Below, in pieces: positions 1 to 8,824 of a stretch of 34,243 nt of DNA. Positions within the stretch are counted from its first letter, which is position 1, and every line of letters begins with the position of its first letter. The stretch lies in contig CAYVDJ010000010.1 in NCBI GenBank assembly GCA_964450755.1, positions 1 to 34,243 of the forward strand, given 5' to 3'. The position numbers and the translations under genes were made by a program. The notes under the pieces were generated by a model. The model was given only the letters and a program-made list of their open reading frames with translations, was not told the origin of the DNA and made no database searches. This DNA comes from JAADDG01 sp964450755 (GTDB lineage: Bacteria > Campylobacterota > Campylobacteria > Campylobacterales > JAADDG01).

Positions 1-12
1 AGGAGAGAAGAG

Positions 13-243
13 ATGAGAAGAGAGATTTTTTGGGTTATTGCCGATTCGGATGGAAATTATTATCCCAATTTTTGTTGTAGAAGCAAAGAGGAATCGATAG
101 AAGTATTTGAAAAATACAGTATGAAAGATTGGGAAACAATGAAAAAAAGAGGATTTAAATGTATAAAGGTCAAATTCAATCCTGCCGATCTCGAAGAAGA
201 ATTTGGGGATATGGCACAAACGGCTCATCTGTTTGAAGGCTGA
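13..243 (+). CDS. Small protein of unknown function (76 aa)
   Basis: I do not recognise this protein. The start is supported by a strong AGGAGAG ribosome-binding site at the very edge of the window, about 7 bases before the ATG. It is short, soluble-looking and slightly acidic towards the C-terminus, with a Cys-Cys pair near residues 21-22 and several aromatic residues in the first 20. There is no signal peptide or membrane segment. Any operon partner would lie left of the window. The next gene is 93 bases downstream and has its own promoter-like sequence. It is probably a real gene because of the ribosome-binding site and the absence of a better frame, but no function can be given. Confidence 0.6.
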   Translation: MRREIFWVIADSDGNYYPNFCCRSKEESIEVFEKYSMKDWETMKKRGFKCIKVKFNPADLEEEFGDMAQTAHLFEG

Positions 244-282
244 CTCTCTAAAATATTTTTTTAAATTCACAAACTTATGATG

Positions 283-306
283 CCATAAATCGATATATGG
301 TAAAAT
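283..306 (+). promoter_or_regulatory. Extended -10 promoter abutting an 18-bp near-palindrome
   Basis: Bases 283-300 form a near-perfect palindrome centred on ATCGAT, with one mismatched pair counted on each arm. It runs straight into an extended -10 box TGGTAAAAT at 298-306, ahead of the 665-aa exported protein. A second TATAAT at 320-325 is too close to the ribosome-binding site at 328-332 to be the main -10. A repressor bound to the palindrome would block this promoter; that is inference. Confidence 0.35.
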
Positions 307-336
307 TATTTTTAATAAATATAATGTGAGGATTTT

Positions 337-2334
337 ATGAAAAAATTTATATTTTATCTTATTTTTGTACTCTCTTTTGTAGAAGCAGCCGGTACTTTTG
401 CTATCCAAAAACCGATTTTTGCTCCGGAGGGAGAGTACAATTTTATAAGTCAAAAGCAAGAAGCCGCTTTAAATGACATCAGTGGTTTTTATTACAGATT
501 GTCCGTTCAGTATATACCTCCTTATTTGATCGATCTTGAAACAGATGAGTACTATATGCTAAAAGAGCAGAAAAAGAGTAAGTTCTCTTTGAGCAGACTC
601 TGTAAAAAAAACATAATCGATTTTGGGAAAAATCCTCTCTCATTAACATTCAAAGTGGATGATGAAGACAAAGAGCGTACGGTTTTTCTTTATGCTCCAT
701 ATATAGCCGAACAAAAAAAATGTGTCATCAATAAAAATATACTTTTTTTACCAAAAAGATCATACAGACATCCTCTAAATATAGAAGTATCTTTAAATCT
801 CATAGAAGAACCGGTTTTTACAAGCGGGTGGGAGAGAGATTCTCTTTTGCTGGAAAATTTCTCCTTGAAAAATAGAAAATCGATTCAAAAACTCTCTTTC
901 TCTTTTGATCCGAATGAGGCAAAAACAAATACTTTGTATATTCCTCTGAATTTTATAACCAATGAGGGTGAGACGATCAATACCGGATTTATAGCCGTCA
1001 TCTTGCATCCTGTTGCTTCAAAAGTTATGGAAGCCAAATTTACCGACTATGGTTATCCTGATCTCTCAGATGCGCAAATTGACAAAATAGAACCTATCGC
1101 ACACCCTTTTAACAAAAACAGAAATTTAAAAAAAGACATTGCTCTTCTCTCAAAGATAGCCAAATCCCAAGACCCCAACGATATAGAGGGGTGCAGTTAT
1201 GTTATGGATTTTATAAATGAATATGCCTTGAGTGAATATGACAAAAATATGCTCTTTTGGCTTATCTTTAAAAATAACCCCGATTTTAAAGAGAGTTTGT
1301 GTTACAAAGAGCATGAAAAATATCTGGTTTATACAAACAGTGTTCCACAGCCCAAAGATTTTGTTATTCCTGTTTTGAAACCTTCTATCTATGCAAAAGA
1401 GGTAAATTCTTCGGTTCTTCTTGCTAGAGCGGAGGTAGAAAATGTGGTTTTTGAGGCAAACAGAAGTATAAAAGAGTTTGAACAAAATATGACGGTTGTG
1501 GATGTTCCGTCCCACCCTCTGATATATAACCAAGAAGATCAAAATCAAAGCAGTGGTTTGAAGATTGCGGAAGAGACAAACGAACATGAACAAAATATCA
1601 CACAGGATACAAAGAGAGAAGACAATACTTCCTCTTTGAAACTGACTTATCAGGAAAAAAACAAACAGGAACAAAATGTATCAACGACCAACAGGATTGT
1701 TTTGGATTCACAAACTCCAAGTGTTCAAAAACCTGCTCAAAAAGAGATGCAAACACTTAAAAAAGAGCCTTTTGATTATAAGAAACTTCCCTTTAGCGGT
1801 ATTTCAAATGAGGAGAGAAGCAGGGTTTTTAAAATATTTTCATCAATTTTAAGATCGAAAAACAAAAAGCATCTAATCAGCCGTGTTTTTCCAAAACAGG
1901 ATATTGATTTTACTATTTTGAGTCCGATTCCTGCTTTGACGATGGAGGGTATAAAAGCAGGTGAAAAATATCTGCTTGATAGAAACAGTATTGCACAGAT
2001 ATTGTCTCCTCTTGAGAAAAACAGACTCGGCTGCTGGTTTTTGCTAAGAACCATGAAGATAAAATATAAAAAAGCGGTAAGTCTGGCAGAAGAGTTAAAT
2101 CAGGATAACTATGAAATGGCAGCTCTTTATCAGGATAAAAATAAAGAGGTAGGAAATAACGGTTATTTGATTATTTATGTAACTTATAAAAGATATTCCG
2201 GTAAAAGATTTGTTATAAAATCATTGGCTTTTGATTTGCCGGATGAGAATTTTTATAAGACAATAAAAGACAGAACATCCAAAAAGAGTAAATGTTACAG
2301 ACTTATTCAAAATTTCAAAAAGGATACAGAGTAA
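337..2334 (+). CDS. Large exported protein of unknown function with a multi-sequon linker (665 aa)
   Basis: I do not recognise the fold. Residues 1-18 are a signal peptide (KK, hydrophobic core, then AA), so the protein is probably periplasmic. An N-terminal region (about 20-345) has four Cys and a C-terminal region (about 490-665) has two, compatible with disulfides. Between them is a hydrophilic, low-complexity linker. In it, seven asparagines sit in the bacterial N-glycosylation motif D/E-x-N-x-S/T: N357 (EVNSS), N375 (EANRS), N384 (EQNMT), N403 (DQNQS), N420 (EQNIT), N430 (EDNTS) and N447 (EQNVS). The gene has a GAGGA ribosome-binding site and ends at a hairpin terminator shared with the convergent pglF. 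It is probably a heavily glycosylated envelope protein. Glycosylation is inferred from motif density and the neighbouring pgl genes, not shown directly. Confidence 0.75.
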   Translation: MKKFIFYLIFVLSFVEAAGTFAIQKPIFAPEGEYNFISQKQEAALNDISGFYYRLSVQYIPPYLIDLETDEYYMLKEQKKSKFSLSRLCKKNIIDFGKNPLSLTFKVDDEDKERTVFLYAPYIAEQKKCVINKNILFLPKRSYRHPLNIEVSLNLIEEPVFTSGWERDSLLLENFSLKNRKSIQKLSFSFDPNEAKTNTLYIPLNFITNEGETINTGFIAVILHPVASKVMEAKFTDYGYPDLSDAQIDKIEPIAHPFNKNRNLKKDIALLSKIAKSQDPNDIEGCSYVMDFINEYALSEYDKNMLFWLIFKNNPDFKESLCYKEHEKYLVYTNSVPQPKDFVIPVLKPSIYAKEVNSSVLLARAEVENVVFEANRSIKEFEQNMTVVDVPSHPLIYNQEDQNQSSGLKIAEETNEHEQNITQDTKREDNTSSLKLTYQEKNKQEQNVSTTNRIVLDSQTPSVQKPAQKEMQTLKKEPFDYKKLPFSGISNEERSRVFKIFSSILRSKNKKHLISRVFPKQDIDFTILSPIPALTMEGIKAGEKYLLDRNSIAQILSPLEKNRLGCWFLLRTMKIKYKKAVSLAEELNQDNYEMAALYQDKNKEVGNNGYLIIYVTYKRYSGKRFVIKSLAFDLPDENFYKTIKDRTSKKSKCYRLIQNFKKDTE

Positions 2335-2359
2335 TATTTTGAAGTATGACTTTAGCCCA

Positions 2360-2388
2360 AAAGCCCTTAACTTTGGGCTTTATTTTTT
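2360..2388 (+). terminator. Rho-independent terminator between convergent genes
   Basis: A 7-bp stem (AAAGCCC at 2360-2366 with GGGCTTT at 2375-2381) has an 8-base loop and is followed by ATTTTTT on the plus strand. It ends the 665-aa gene. The pglF stop codon (2380-2382 on the minus strand) lies inside the 3' arm. The opposite strand reads TTTTGGG after the stem, so it may also work weakly for pglF. Confidence 0.75.
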
Positions 2389-4137
2389 GTGATTAAATTC
2401 TGGAATGATCTCTTTTAGTTTTTCTATCTTATCATCTGCTTTCAAAAGCTCTTCTATATCTTTGTTTAGTTTTTCTATATCATAGTGTGTTGATTTTGCT
2501 ACAAAGATAGAATCATAGATTGTTTTTTTATCGCTCTCATCTATCAAAAGTTCTTCATAGAGTTTCTCTCCGGGTCTTAAACCGACAAATTTTATCTCTA
2601 AATGCTCTTTGCCATAAATCTTTAGCATCTTTTTGGCAAGATTTACTATTTTTACCGGTTTTCCCATATCAAGGATAAATGTTTCATTTTTTCTGGCTAT
2701 TGCTGCCGATTGCAAAACAAGCTGACAGGCTTCCGGTATCAGCATAAAATATCTTGTGATTTTTGGGTGTGTTACTGTGATTGGAAGATTGTTTTCTATC
2801 TGGTGTTTAAATTTCGGTATAACACTTCCGCTGCTTCCTAGTACATTTCCAAATCTGACCGATACTATTTCACAATCTTTGCTTTTTATATTTTGGGCGT
2901 AAAGTTCGCATACTCTTTTTGTCGCACCCATTACATTTGTAGGTCTGACCGCTTTGTCGGTAGAGATGAGAACGAATTTTTTTGCTTTATATTTTATTGC
3001 AAGATCGATACAGTTTTTTGTTCCTATGATATTGTTTCTTATAGCTGCTTCTATATTTTTTTCCACAAGATGAACATGCTTGTAGGCTGCCGCATGTATA
3101 ACGATATCGGGATGATATTTTTTGAAACTCTCCTCAAGAGGCTTTTTGTTTGTAACATTAATCATCAAAGGTATAATATTTTCATTTTGCATCTCTTCTG
3201 TTATCTGGTAGAGATTGTATTCACTGTTTTCTATAAGGATGAGTTTTTTTGCCTGAAATTTTACGCACTGTCTGACGATTTCACTTCCTATGCTCCCTCC
3301 CGCTCCCGTTATCATAATGGTTTTATCTTTTATAAATTCCTCTATCTTTTTGGTATCGAGATCTTTTGGTTTTCTTGCAAGAAGATCTTCAATAGATATA
3401 TCTTTTAATCTCTCCTCTTTTTCTCCCAAAAGTTTGGCTATCTTTATATCTTTGATATTCAGTCTTTTTAACTCTTCAAATATCTCATCAAGCTCTTCGG
3501 TAGGAAAATCTTTTGCTATGATGGCACTTTGGATTTTAAGTTCATTGATTAGCTGTGCAATATATTTTATATCATTTACTTTTATGGATGACATATAACT
3601 TCCGATCATATTCGGATTGTTATCTACTATGGCAACTGGTTTATATCTTATCTCTTTGCTCAAAAAGCCTTTTATAACATTAAATGCCCTGCTGTTTGCT
3701 CCTATCAGGATGGTTGGTTTTGCATGATGAGACTTTTTTTCCTCGATCAAAAGCCGTTTTGAGATCCTAAAACCCCCTATCAGTACAAACGCCAGTATAA
3801 AATCGATAATAATTATGCTTCTTGCAAAAAATCCTTCATAAAAGAGGTAGAGAAGAAGTACAAATACAATCTCCGAAGAGATTAAAGCTTTTATGATGTT
3901 TTTTGTTTCACCAAGTCCGAAAAAACGCCATGATATATGATAAAGCTTGAAGATATACATAAAAATCATTTTTATAAAGGCATCTACCAAAACAAGATGG
4001 TAAAATCCCTGCATAAACTGTTCCGGTACGCGAAAATTAAAACGAAGCTGATATGAGAGATAAAATGCAAAAGTAAACAGAATAAAATCTATTGTCATAA
4101 AAAAGATCATTCTTTTTTGCGGGGTTGGTTTTAACAT
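2380..4137 (-). CDS. pglF: PglF-type UDP-GlcNAc 4,6-dehydratase (inverting class not implied), membrane-anchored
   Basis: This enzyme converts UDP-GlcNAc to the UDP-4-keto-6-deoxy sugar, the first step to UDP-N,N'-diacetylbacillosamine for N-linked or flagellin glycosylation. Four hydrophobic segments lie within residues 10-125. A first Rossmann-like part follows (ILIGANSRA, about 143-151), then the catalytic SDR domain with the NAD motif TGAGGSIGSE at 277-286. The active-site stretch has S392-T393-D394-K395, then M403 and K407. The usual SDR Tyr is replaced by Met, which is characteristic of the PglF/FlaA1/CapD group. The 585-aa length fits PglF. It lies 3 bases downstream of pglE, so the two are surely cotranscribed. 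A capsule 4,6-dehydratase of the same family is the alternative, but the pglE neighbour favours PglF. Confidence 0.9.
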   Translation of the reverse strand: MLKPTPQKRMIFFMTIDFILFTFAFYLSYQLRFNFRVPEQFMQGFYHLVLVDAFIKMIFMYIFKLYHISWRFFGLGETKNIIKALISSEIVFVLLLYLFYEGFFARSIIIIDFILAFVLIGGFRISKRLLIEEKKSHHAKPTILIGANSRAFNVIKGFLSKEIRYKPVAIVDNNPNMIGSYMSSIKVNDIKYIAQLINELKIQSAIIAKDFPTEELDEIFEELKRLNIKDIKIAKLLGEKEERLKDISIEDLLARKPKDLDTKKIEEFIKDKTIMITGAGGSIGSEIVRQCVKFQAKKLILIENSEYNLYQITEEMQNENIIPLMINVTNKKPLEESFKKYHPDIVIHAAAYKHVHLVEKNIEAAIRNNIIGTKNCIDLAIKYKAKKFVLISTDKAVRPTNVMGATKRVCELYAQNIKSKDCEIVSVRFGNVLGSSGSVIPKFKHQIENNLPITVTHPKITRYFMLIPEACQLVLQSAAIARKNETFILDMGKPVKIVNLAKKMLKIYGKEHLEIKFVGLRPGEKLYEELLIDESDKKTIYDSIFVAKSTHYDIEKLNKDIEELLKADDKIEKLKEIIPEFNHKK

Positions 4138-4140
4138 ATT

Positions 4141-5259
4141 TTATCCTATACTCTCTTTTATCAGATTTGATATCTTTTCTATCTCCTCTTTTTCCATAGC
4201 ACTTCCGCTTGGCAGACAGATACCTTTTTTGAAAAGCTCTTCACTGACATTTGAATTTATCATCTGTGCATCTTTGAAAAGCGGTTGCAAATGCATAGGT
4301 TTCCAAAGGGGTCTTGATTCGATGTTGTGTTTTTCAAGATTCTCTATCACTTTCAGAGGATTTGAATCTTTAAATATCAAAGTTGTAAGCCATCTGTTTC
4401 CTCTGGTGTTAGAGAGTTCGGGCATAAACTCTATCTCTTTGATATTTTTTAAAAGCTCTTTGTAATATTGAAAAATCTCTCTTCTTTTTTTTACTCTCTT
4501 TTCCACAACCTCCATCTGACCCACACCGATTGCGGCTAAAACATTGCTTAGACGATAGTTGTAACCGTAAGTTTTGTGTTCATAATGCAGATATGGTTCT
4601 CTTGCCTGAGTTGATAAAAATCTTGCTTTCTCTATCAGTTTTTCATCATCTCCCACAAGCATTCCGCCTCCACTTGTGGTTAAAAGTTTGTTTCCGTTAA
4701 AAGAGTAAACTCCCATTTTTCCAAAAGTTCCGGTATGTTTGCCTTTGTATGTTCCCCCCAAAGACTCTGCCGCATCCTCTATCAAAACGATTCCGTGCTT
4801 TTCACACAAAAGAACTATCTCTTCGATTTTTGCGCTTTGTCCGTACAAGTGGGTCAGGATCAAGGCTTTTGGCAGTTTCTTGCCTGTTTTCACTCTTTTT
4901 TGTATAAAGTCTTCCAAAAGATTTGGATCAAGATTCCAGCTCTCTTTTTCACTGTCTATAAAAATCGGTATAGCTTTTTGATAAAGTATGGGAGATACCG
5001 AGCCTATAAAAGTAAATGATGATGCCAAAACTTCATCACCTTTTTCAACTCCCGTTACTCTCAAGGCAAGATGCAAAGCTGCCGTTGCCGAACTCAAAGC
5101 CAGAGCATTTTTTGTGCCTGTATATTCTTTTATGCTTTTTTCAAATCTGTTTACATACTCTCCAAGAGGAGCTATATAGTTGCTTTTAAAAACTTCTTCG
5201 ATATATTTTAGTTCATTTCCTCCCATGTGAGGAGGAGACAAGAAAATTCTTTTGCTCAA
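4141..5259 (-). CDS. pglE: PglE-type UDP-4-amino-sugar aminotransferase (DegT/DnrJ/EryC1 family)
   Basis: This PLP enzyme aminates the 4-keto product of PglF, using glutamate, to give UDP-4-amino-4,6-dideoxy-GlcNAc. The sugar aminotransferase fold is evident: the LSSATAALHLAL cofactor-phosphate region (about 55-66), EDAAESLG (161-168) and SFNGNKLLTTSGGG with the PLP lysine at K191. The length of 372 aa is usual for the family. The start is TTG, preceded by AGGA at a 7-base spacing; the next in-frame Met (residue 12) would cut into the conserved N-terminus. The gene lies 21 bases downstream of dnaE and 3 bases upstream of pglF. The acetyltransferase PglD that completes bacillosamine synthesis is not in this window. 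Confidence 0.9.
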   Translation of the reverse strand: MSKRIFLSPPHMGGNELKYIEEVFKSNYIAPLGEYVNRFEKSIKEYTGTKNALALSSATAALHLALRVTGVEKGDEVLASSFTFIGSVSPILYQKAIPIFIDSEKESWNLDPNLLEDFIQKRVKTGKKLPKALILTHLYGQSAKIEEIVLLCEKHGIVLIEDAAESLGGTYKGKHTGTFGKMGVYSFNGNKLLTTSGGGMLVGDDEKLIEKARFLSTQAREPYLHYEHKTYGYNYRLSNVLAAIGVGQMEVVEKRVKKRREIFQYYKELLKNIKEIEFMPELSNTRGNRWLTTLIFKDSNPLKVIENLEKHNIESRPLWKPMHLQPLFKDAQMINSNVSEELFKKGICLPSGSAMEKEEIEKISNLIKESIG

Positions 5260-5280
5260 AAATCTGTCCTTTTTAAATTT

Positions 5281-8200
5281 TTATGCTGCTTCTATAGAAG
5301 CTATATCGTTTAACTTCTCTTTTATATTTTCATTTACTCTAAAAGAGGATTCCATGATGATATCCTGGAGTTTTGATGAGATGATCAGATGTAACGGTCT
5401 GTTACCGGGATACTCTCTTATAAGGGCATACAGATTTTCCAAAACCCTCTCATCATCTCTCAAAGTCAGTTTGACAAAAAGAGGTTCGACTTTTTTAATC
5501 TCTCTTTTTATATCTGTCTTCTCTTTTTTTGCCTGTTCAAACTCTATAATTTTTAAAACTTTCATCCTTGTAAACTGCTCATCTTTGCTGATTTCCACTT
5601 TAAAACCCAGAGGCTTGTTCAGATCTCTTCTTTCCAAATCATTTAACATTCTCTCAAAAACCATTATTTCTATATTGCCATGGAAATCCAAAAGATTTAC
5701 TATACCGAATTTATTCCCTTTTTTGCTGATTTTTGTCTTTATCTCTTCGATTTTGCCTATAAAAAGAGCTTTGCTTCCGTCTGCCAACTCATCAAGTTCA
5801 CTTGAAAGTGTATAATTTATCTTCTCTATCTCTTCTCTGTATTCATCAAGAGGATGTCCCGATACATAAAATCCCAAAGTCTCTTTTTCAAGTTCCAAAA
5901 TGGTTTTTAGTTCATATTCTTGTAACTCTTCTATTTTGAGATCTACTTTCAACATCTCCTCACTGTCGCCAAAAAGAGAATTTTTTGCCATTTTTTTGGC
6001 TCTTGCTGCTTCCTGTCCTGTTTGAACGATCTTTTCTATCTGTTCCAAAAGAGAGCGTCTTGAATATCCAAAACCATCCATTGCTCCCGATTTTATCAAA
6101 GATTCTATAACTTTTTTATTGACTTTTTGCATATCTATACGGGATATAAAATCACTGAGATCCAAAAACTCTCTCTCCTCTCTTGCTTCCAATATACTCT
6201 CTATTGCCTTGCTTCCGACTCCCTTTATAGCACCGAGTCCAAAAAGTATAGCCTCATCCTCACCATCTTTTATAGCGGTAAATTCAATATGGCTTTTGGT
6301 GATATTTGGAGGCAGAAGTTTGATTTTGAGTCTTTTTACCTCATCTATGTATTTTACGATCTTATCGGTGTTATCCTGTTCGCTTGTCAAAAGAGCTGCC
6401 ATAAACTCTTGGGGATAATGGGTTTTTAGGTATGTTGTTTGAAAAGTTATCATTGCATAGGCTGCTGAGTGGGATTTGTTAAAACCGTATCCGGCAAACT
6501 TTACGATCAGATCAAAAAGCTCCTCCGCCTTTTTTCTGTCAAAACCCTTTTTCTGTGCGCCGTTTGCAAATTCTCCTTTTAGTCTGTCCATCTCCTCTTT
6601 TATCTTTTTACCCATTGCCCGTCTGACAACATCGGCTTCTCCGAGAGTAAAACCGCCGATAGTCTGAACTATCTGCATAACCTGTTCCTGATAGACGATA
6701 ACACCGTATGTTGGCTTTAAGATAGGCTCCAACTCATCAAACATATAGGTTATCTTCGCTCTTCCGTGTTTTCTGTCTATAAAGTCATCAAGCATACCAG
6801 ATTCCATAGGTCCTGGTCGATAAAGAGCCAAAACAGCGATGATATCTTCAAAATTGGTTGGTTTTAGTCTCTCGTTTAGAGACTGCATACCTGATGATTC
6901 TATTTGAAAAAGACCTATCGTATCTCCGCTTTGTATCAGTTTGTAAACCTGAGGATCATTTATATCCACCTGATTAAAATCTATCTTTTTGTTATATCTT
7001 TTTTCTATGAGTTTTAAAGCATTGTCGATAACCGTCAGAGTTTTCAGTCCCAAAAAGTCAAATTTTATCAGATCGACATCTTCAAGATATTTTAGTGAAT
7101 ACTGGGTAACAAAATGCTCTTCACCCGAAGGCTTGTATATGGGCGCTTTATGCCAGAGTTCTTCATTGCTGATAACAACTCCCGCAGCGTGCATACCGGC
7201 ATTTCTGTTTAGTCCTTCAAGCGTTAGGGCAAAATCCCACACTCTTTTTGCCTGAGCATTTGTTTTTAAAAGCTCTTTTATCTTAGGTTCTTTTTCATAA
7301 GCTTTTTGAAGTGTTATACCAAGCTCATCGGGAATTAGTTTTGCCATCTTGTCCGCTTCACTGTATGGCACTCCAAGAACTCTTGCAACATCTCTGATAA
7401 CACCTTTTGCAAGAAGTTTACCAAAAGTTATAACCTGTGCCACATTGTTTCTGCCGTACTTTTGAACAACATAGTCGATAATTTTACCCCTTTTGCTTTG
7501 GCAAAAGTCGATATCGATATCGGGCATACTTACCCTTTCGGGATTTAGAAATCTCTCAAAGATAAGGTTGTATTTCATAGGATCGATATCTGTGATTTTA
7601 AGAGAAAAAGCCACCAGTGATCCGGCTGCCGAACCACGACCGGGACCTACGGGAATACCTAGTTTTTTGGCTTCTCTGATAAAATCCCAAACGATAAGCA
7701 TATAGCCTGGAAATTTCATCTTTTTGATGATATCTATCTCATATTCAAGTCTCTCTTTATACTCTTTGTGTCTTTTTTTATCAACGAGTTTGAGTCTCTC
7801 TTTCAATCCCTCTTTGCATTTGTATTCAAAATAATCAGCATCATTGTCAAATTCAAGCTTCTCTTTTTGCGCATACTCTTTAACAAATTTGAAATTCGGA
7901 GGAGTAGGATTGCCTAGTTTCAATTCAAGTGTACATTTATCCACAATCTCCTGCGTGTTTTCCAAAGCTTCCGGGATATCTGCGTAGAGTTCTGCTATCT
8001 GCTGTGGAGATTTTAGGAAAAATTCATGAACAGAGTGTCTTAGTCTGTTTGGATCATCAAACTCTTTGTTCATGGCAATACACATAAAAGCTTCATGAGC
8101 TTCTGCTAAATCCTGATTTAGATAGTGGGTATCATTTGTGGCTATGATCTTTATGCCTGTCTCTTTTGAAAGGCGGATAACCTCTTCGTCTATAAAGTGC

Positions 8201-8775
8201 TGATCTTCTATGCCGTGGCGCATCAGTTCAAGATAAAAATCATCTCCAAACATCTCTTTGTATTCAAGAGCTATCTCTTTTGCTTTTTCATATCCTTTTG
8301 CTCCGAAATTGACATTTTTTTTGTTGTTTAGATTCAGATGCCAGTTGATCTCTCCCTGAAGACAGGCAGAAGAGCAGATAAGCCCTTTTGAGTGTTCTTT
8401 TAAAAGTTTTTTGTTGATTCTAGGATAGTAGTAAAATCCTTCTATATAGCTTTTTGAAGAGAGATACATCAGATTTTGGTATCCCTCTTCATTTTTCGCA
8501 AACAGACAGAGGTGATATCTTTGTCTTGTGCTTTTATCTCCCAAATTTTCCTGATTGTGAAGATAGGCTTCCAGACCTATTATCGGTTTTATCCCCTCAC
8601 TCTTCATGGTTTTGTAAAATTCTATTGCACCAAACATATTGCCGTGATCGGTGATGGCTACTGACTTCATACCAAGTTCTTTTACTCTTTTGGCAAGAAG
8701 TTTTATTTTATTTGCACCGTCTAACAGTGAATATTCGGTATGTAGATGCAGGTGAGTAAAAGGAATATTACTCAT
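5281..8775 (-). CDS. dnaE: DNA polymerase III alpha subunit
   Basis: This is the catalytic subunit of the replicative polymerase. The N-terminal PHP domain begins with HLHLHTEYSLLDG. The polymerase core has the catalytic PDIDIDF with D419/D421/D423 and a later FDFLGLK carrying the third acidic residue. Also visible are the conserved LYRPGPM region, the GYGFNKSHSAAYA motif before the helix-hairpin-helix part, and a C-terminal OB-fold (KALFIGKIEEI onwards, about 985-1060). The 1164-aa length is normal for DnaE1 and no frameshift is seen. The ATG has an AAGGG ribosome-binding site 5 bases upstream. Its placement directly upstream of pglE-pglF suggests readthrough from a housekeeping gene into glycan synthesis; the 49 bases upstream show only a weak TAAAAT. 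Confidence 0.97.
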   Translation of the reverse strand: MSNIPFTHLHLHTEYSLLDGANKIKLLAKRVKELGMKSVAITDHGNMFGAIEFYKTMKSEGIKPIIGLEAYLHNQENLGDKSTRQRYHLCLFAKNEEGYQNLMYLSSKSYIEGFYYYPRINKKLLKEHSKGLICSSACLQGEINWHLNLNNKKNVNFGAKGYEKAKEIALEYKEMFGDDFYLELMRHGIEDQHFIDEEVIRLSKETGIKIIATNDTHYLNQDLAEAHEAFMCIAMNKEFDDPNRLRHSVHEFFLKSPQQIAELYADIPEALENTQEIVDKCTLELKLGNPTPPNFKFVKEYAQKEKLEFDNDADYFEYKCKEGLKERLKLVDKKRHKEYKERLEYEIDIIKKMKFPGYMLIVWDFIREAKKLGIPVGPGRGSAAGSLVAFSLKITDIDPMKYNLIFERFLNPERVSMPDIDIDFCQSKRGKIIDYVVQKYGRNNVAQVITFGKLLAKGVIRDVARVLGVPYSEADKMAKLIPDELGITLQKAYEKEPKIKELLKTNAQAKRVWDFALTLEGLNRNAGMHAAGVVISNEELWHKAPIYKPSGEEHFVTQYSLKYLEDVDLIKFDFLGLKTLTVIDNALKLIEKRYNKKIDFNQVDINDPQVYKLIQSGDTIGLFQIESSGMQSLNERLKPTNFEDIIAVLALYRPGPMESGMLDDFIDRKHGRAKITYMFDELEPILKPTYGVIVYQEQVMQIVQTIGGFTLGEADVVRRAMGKKIKEEMDRLKGEFANGAQKKGFDRKKAEELFDLIVKFAGYGFNKSHSAAYAMITFQTTYLKTHYPQEFMAALLTSEQDNTDKIVKYIDEVKRLKIKLLPPNITKSHIEFTAIKDGEDEAILFGLGAIKGVGSKAIESILEAREEREFLDLSDFISRIDMQKVNKKVIESLIKSGAMDGFGYSRRSLLEQIEKIVQTGQEAARAKKMAKNSLFGDSEEMLKVDLKIEELQEYELKTILELEKETLGFYVSGHPLDEYREEIEKINYTLSSELDELADGSKALFIGKIEEIKTKISKKGNKFGIVNLLDFHGNIEIMVFERMLNDLERRDLNKPLGFKVEISKDEQFTRMKVLKIIEFEQAKKEKTDIKREIKKVEPLFVKLTLRDDERVLENLYALIREYPGNRPLHLIISSKLQDIIMESSFRVNENIKEKLNDIASIEAA

Positions 8776-8824
8776 TGATACCCTTTTTAGTGATATTTGG
8801 AATTTGTTTATTTTACTCTAAATA

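Noticed and set aside
1150..1674. 174-aa open frame antisense to the 665-aa exported protein
   Set aside because: Shadow of the AT-rich coding frame; no ribosome-binding site, and the forward frame has a signal peptide, a ribosome-binding site and a terminator.
5252..5815. 187-aa open frame antisense to the 3' end of dnaE
   Set aside because: dnaE is intact and unmistakable here; the antisense frame is hydrophobic Ser/Phe-rich sequence typical of a reversed Lys/Glu-rich gene.
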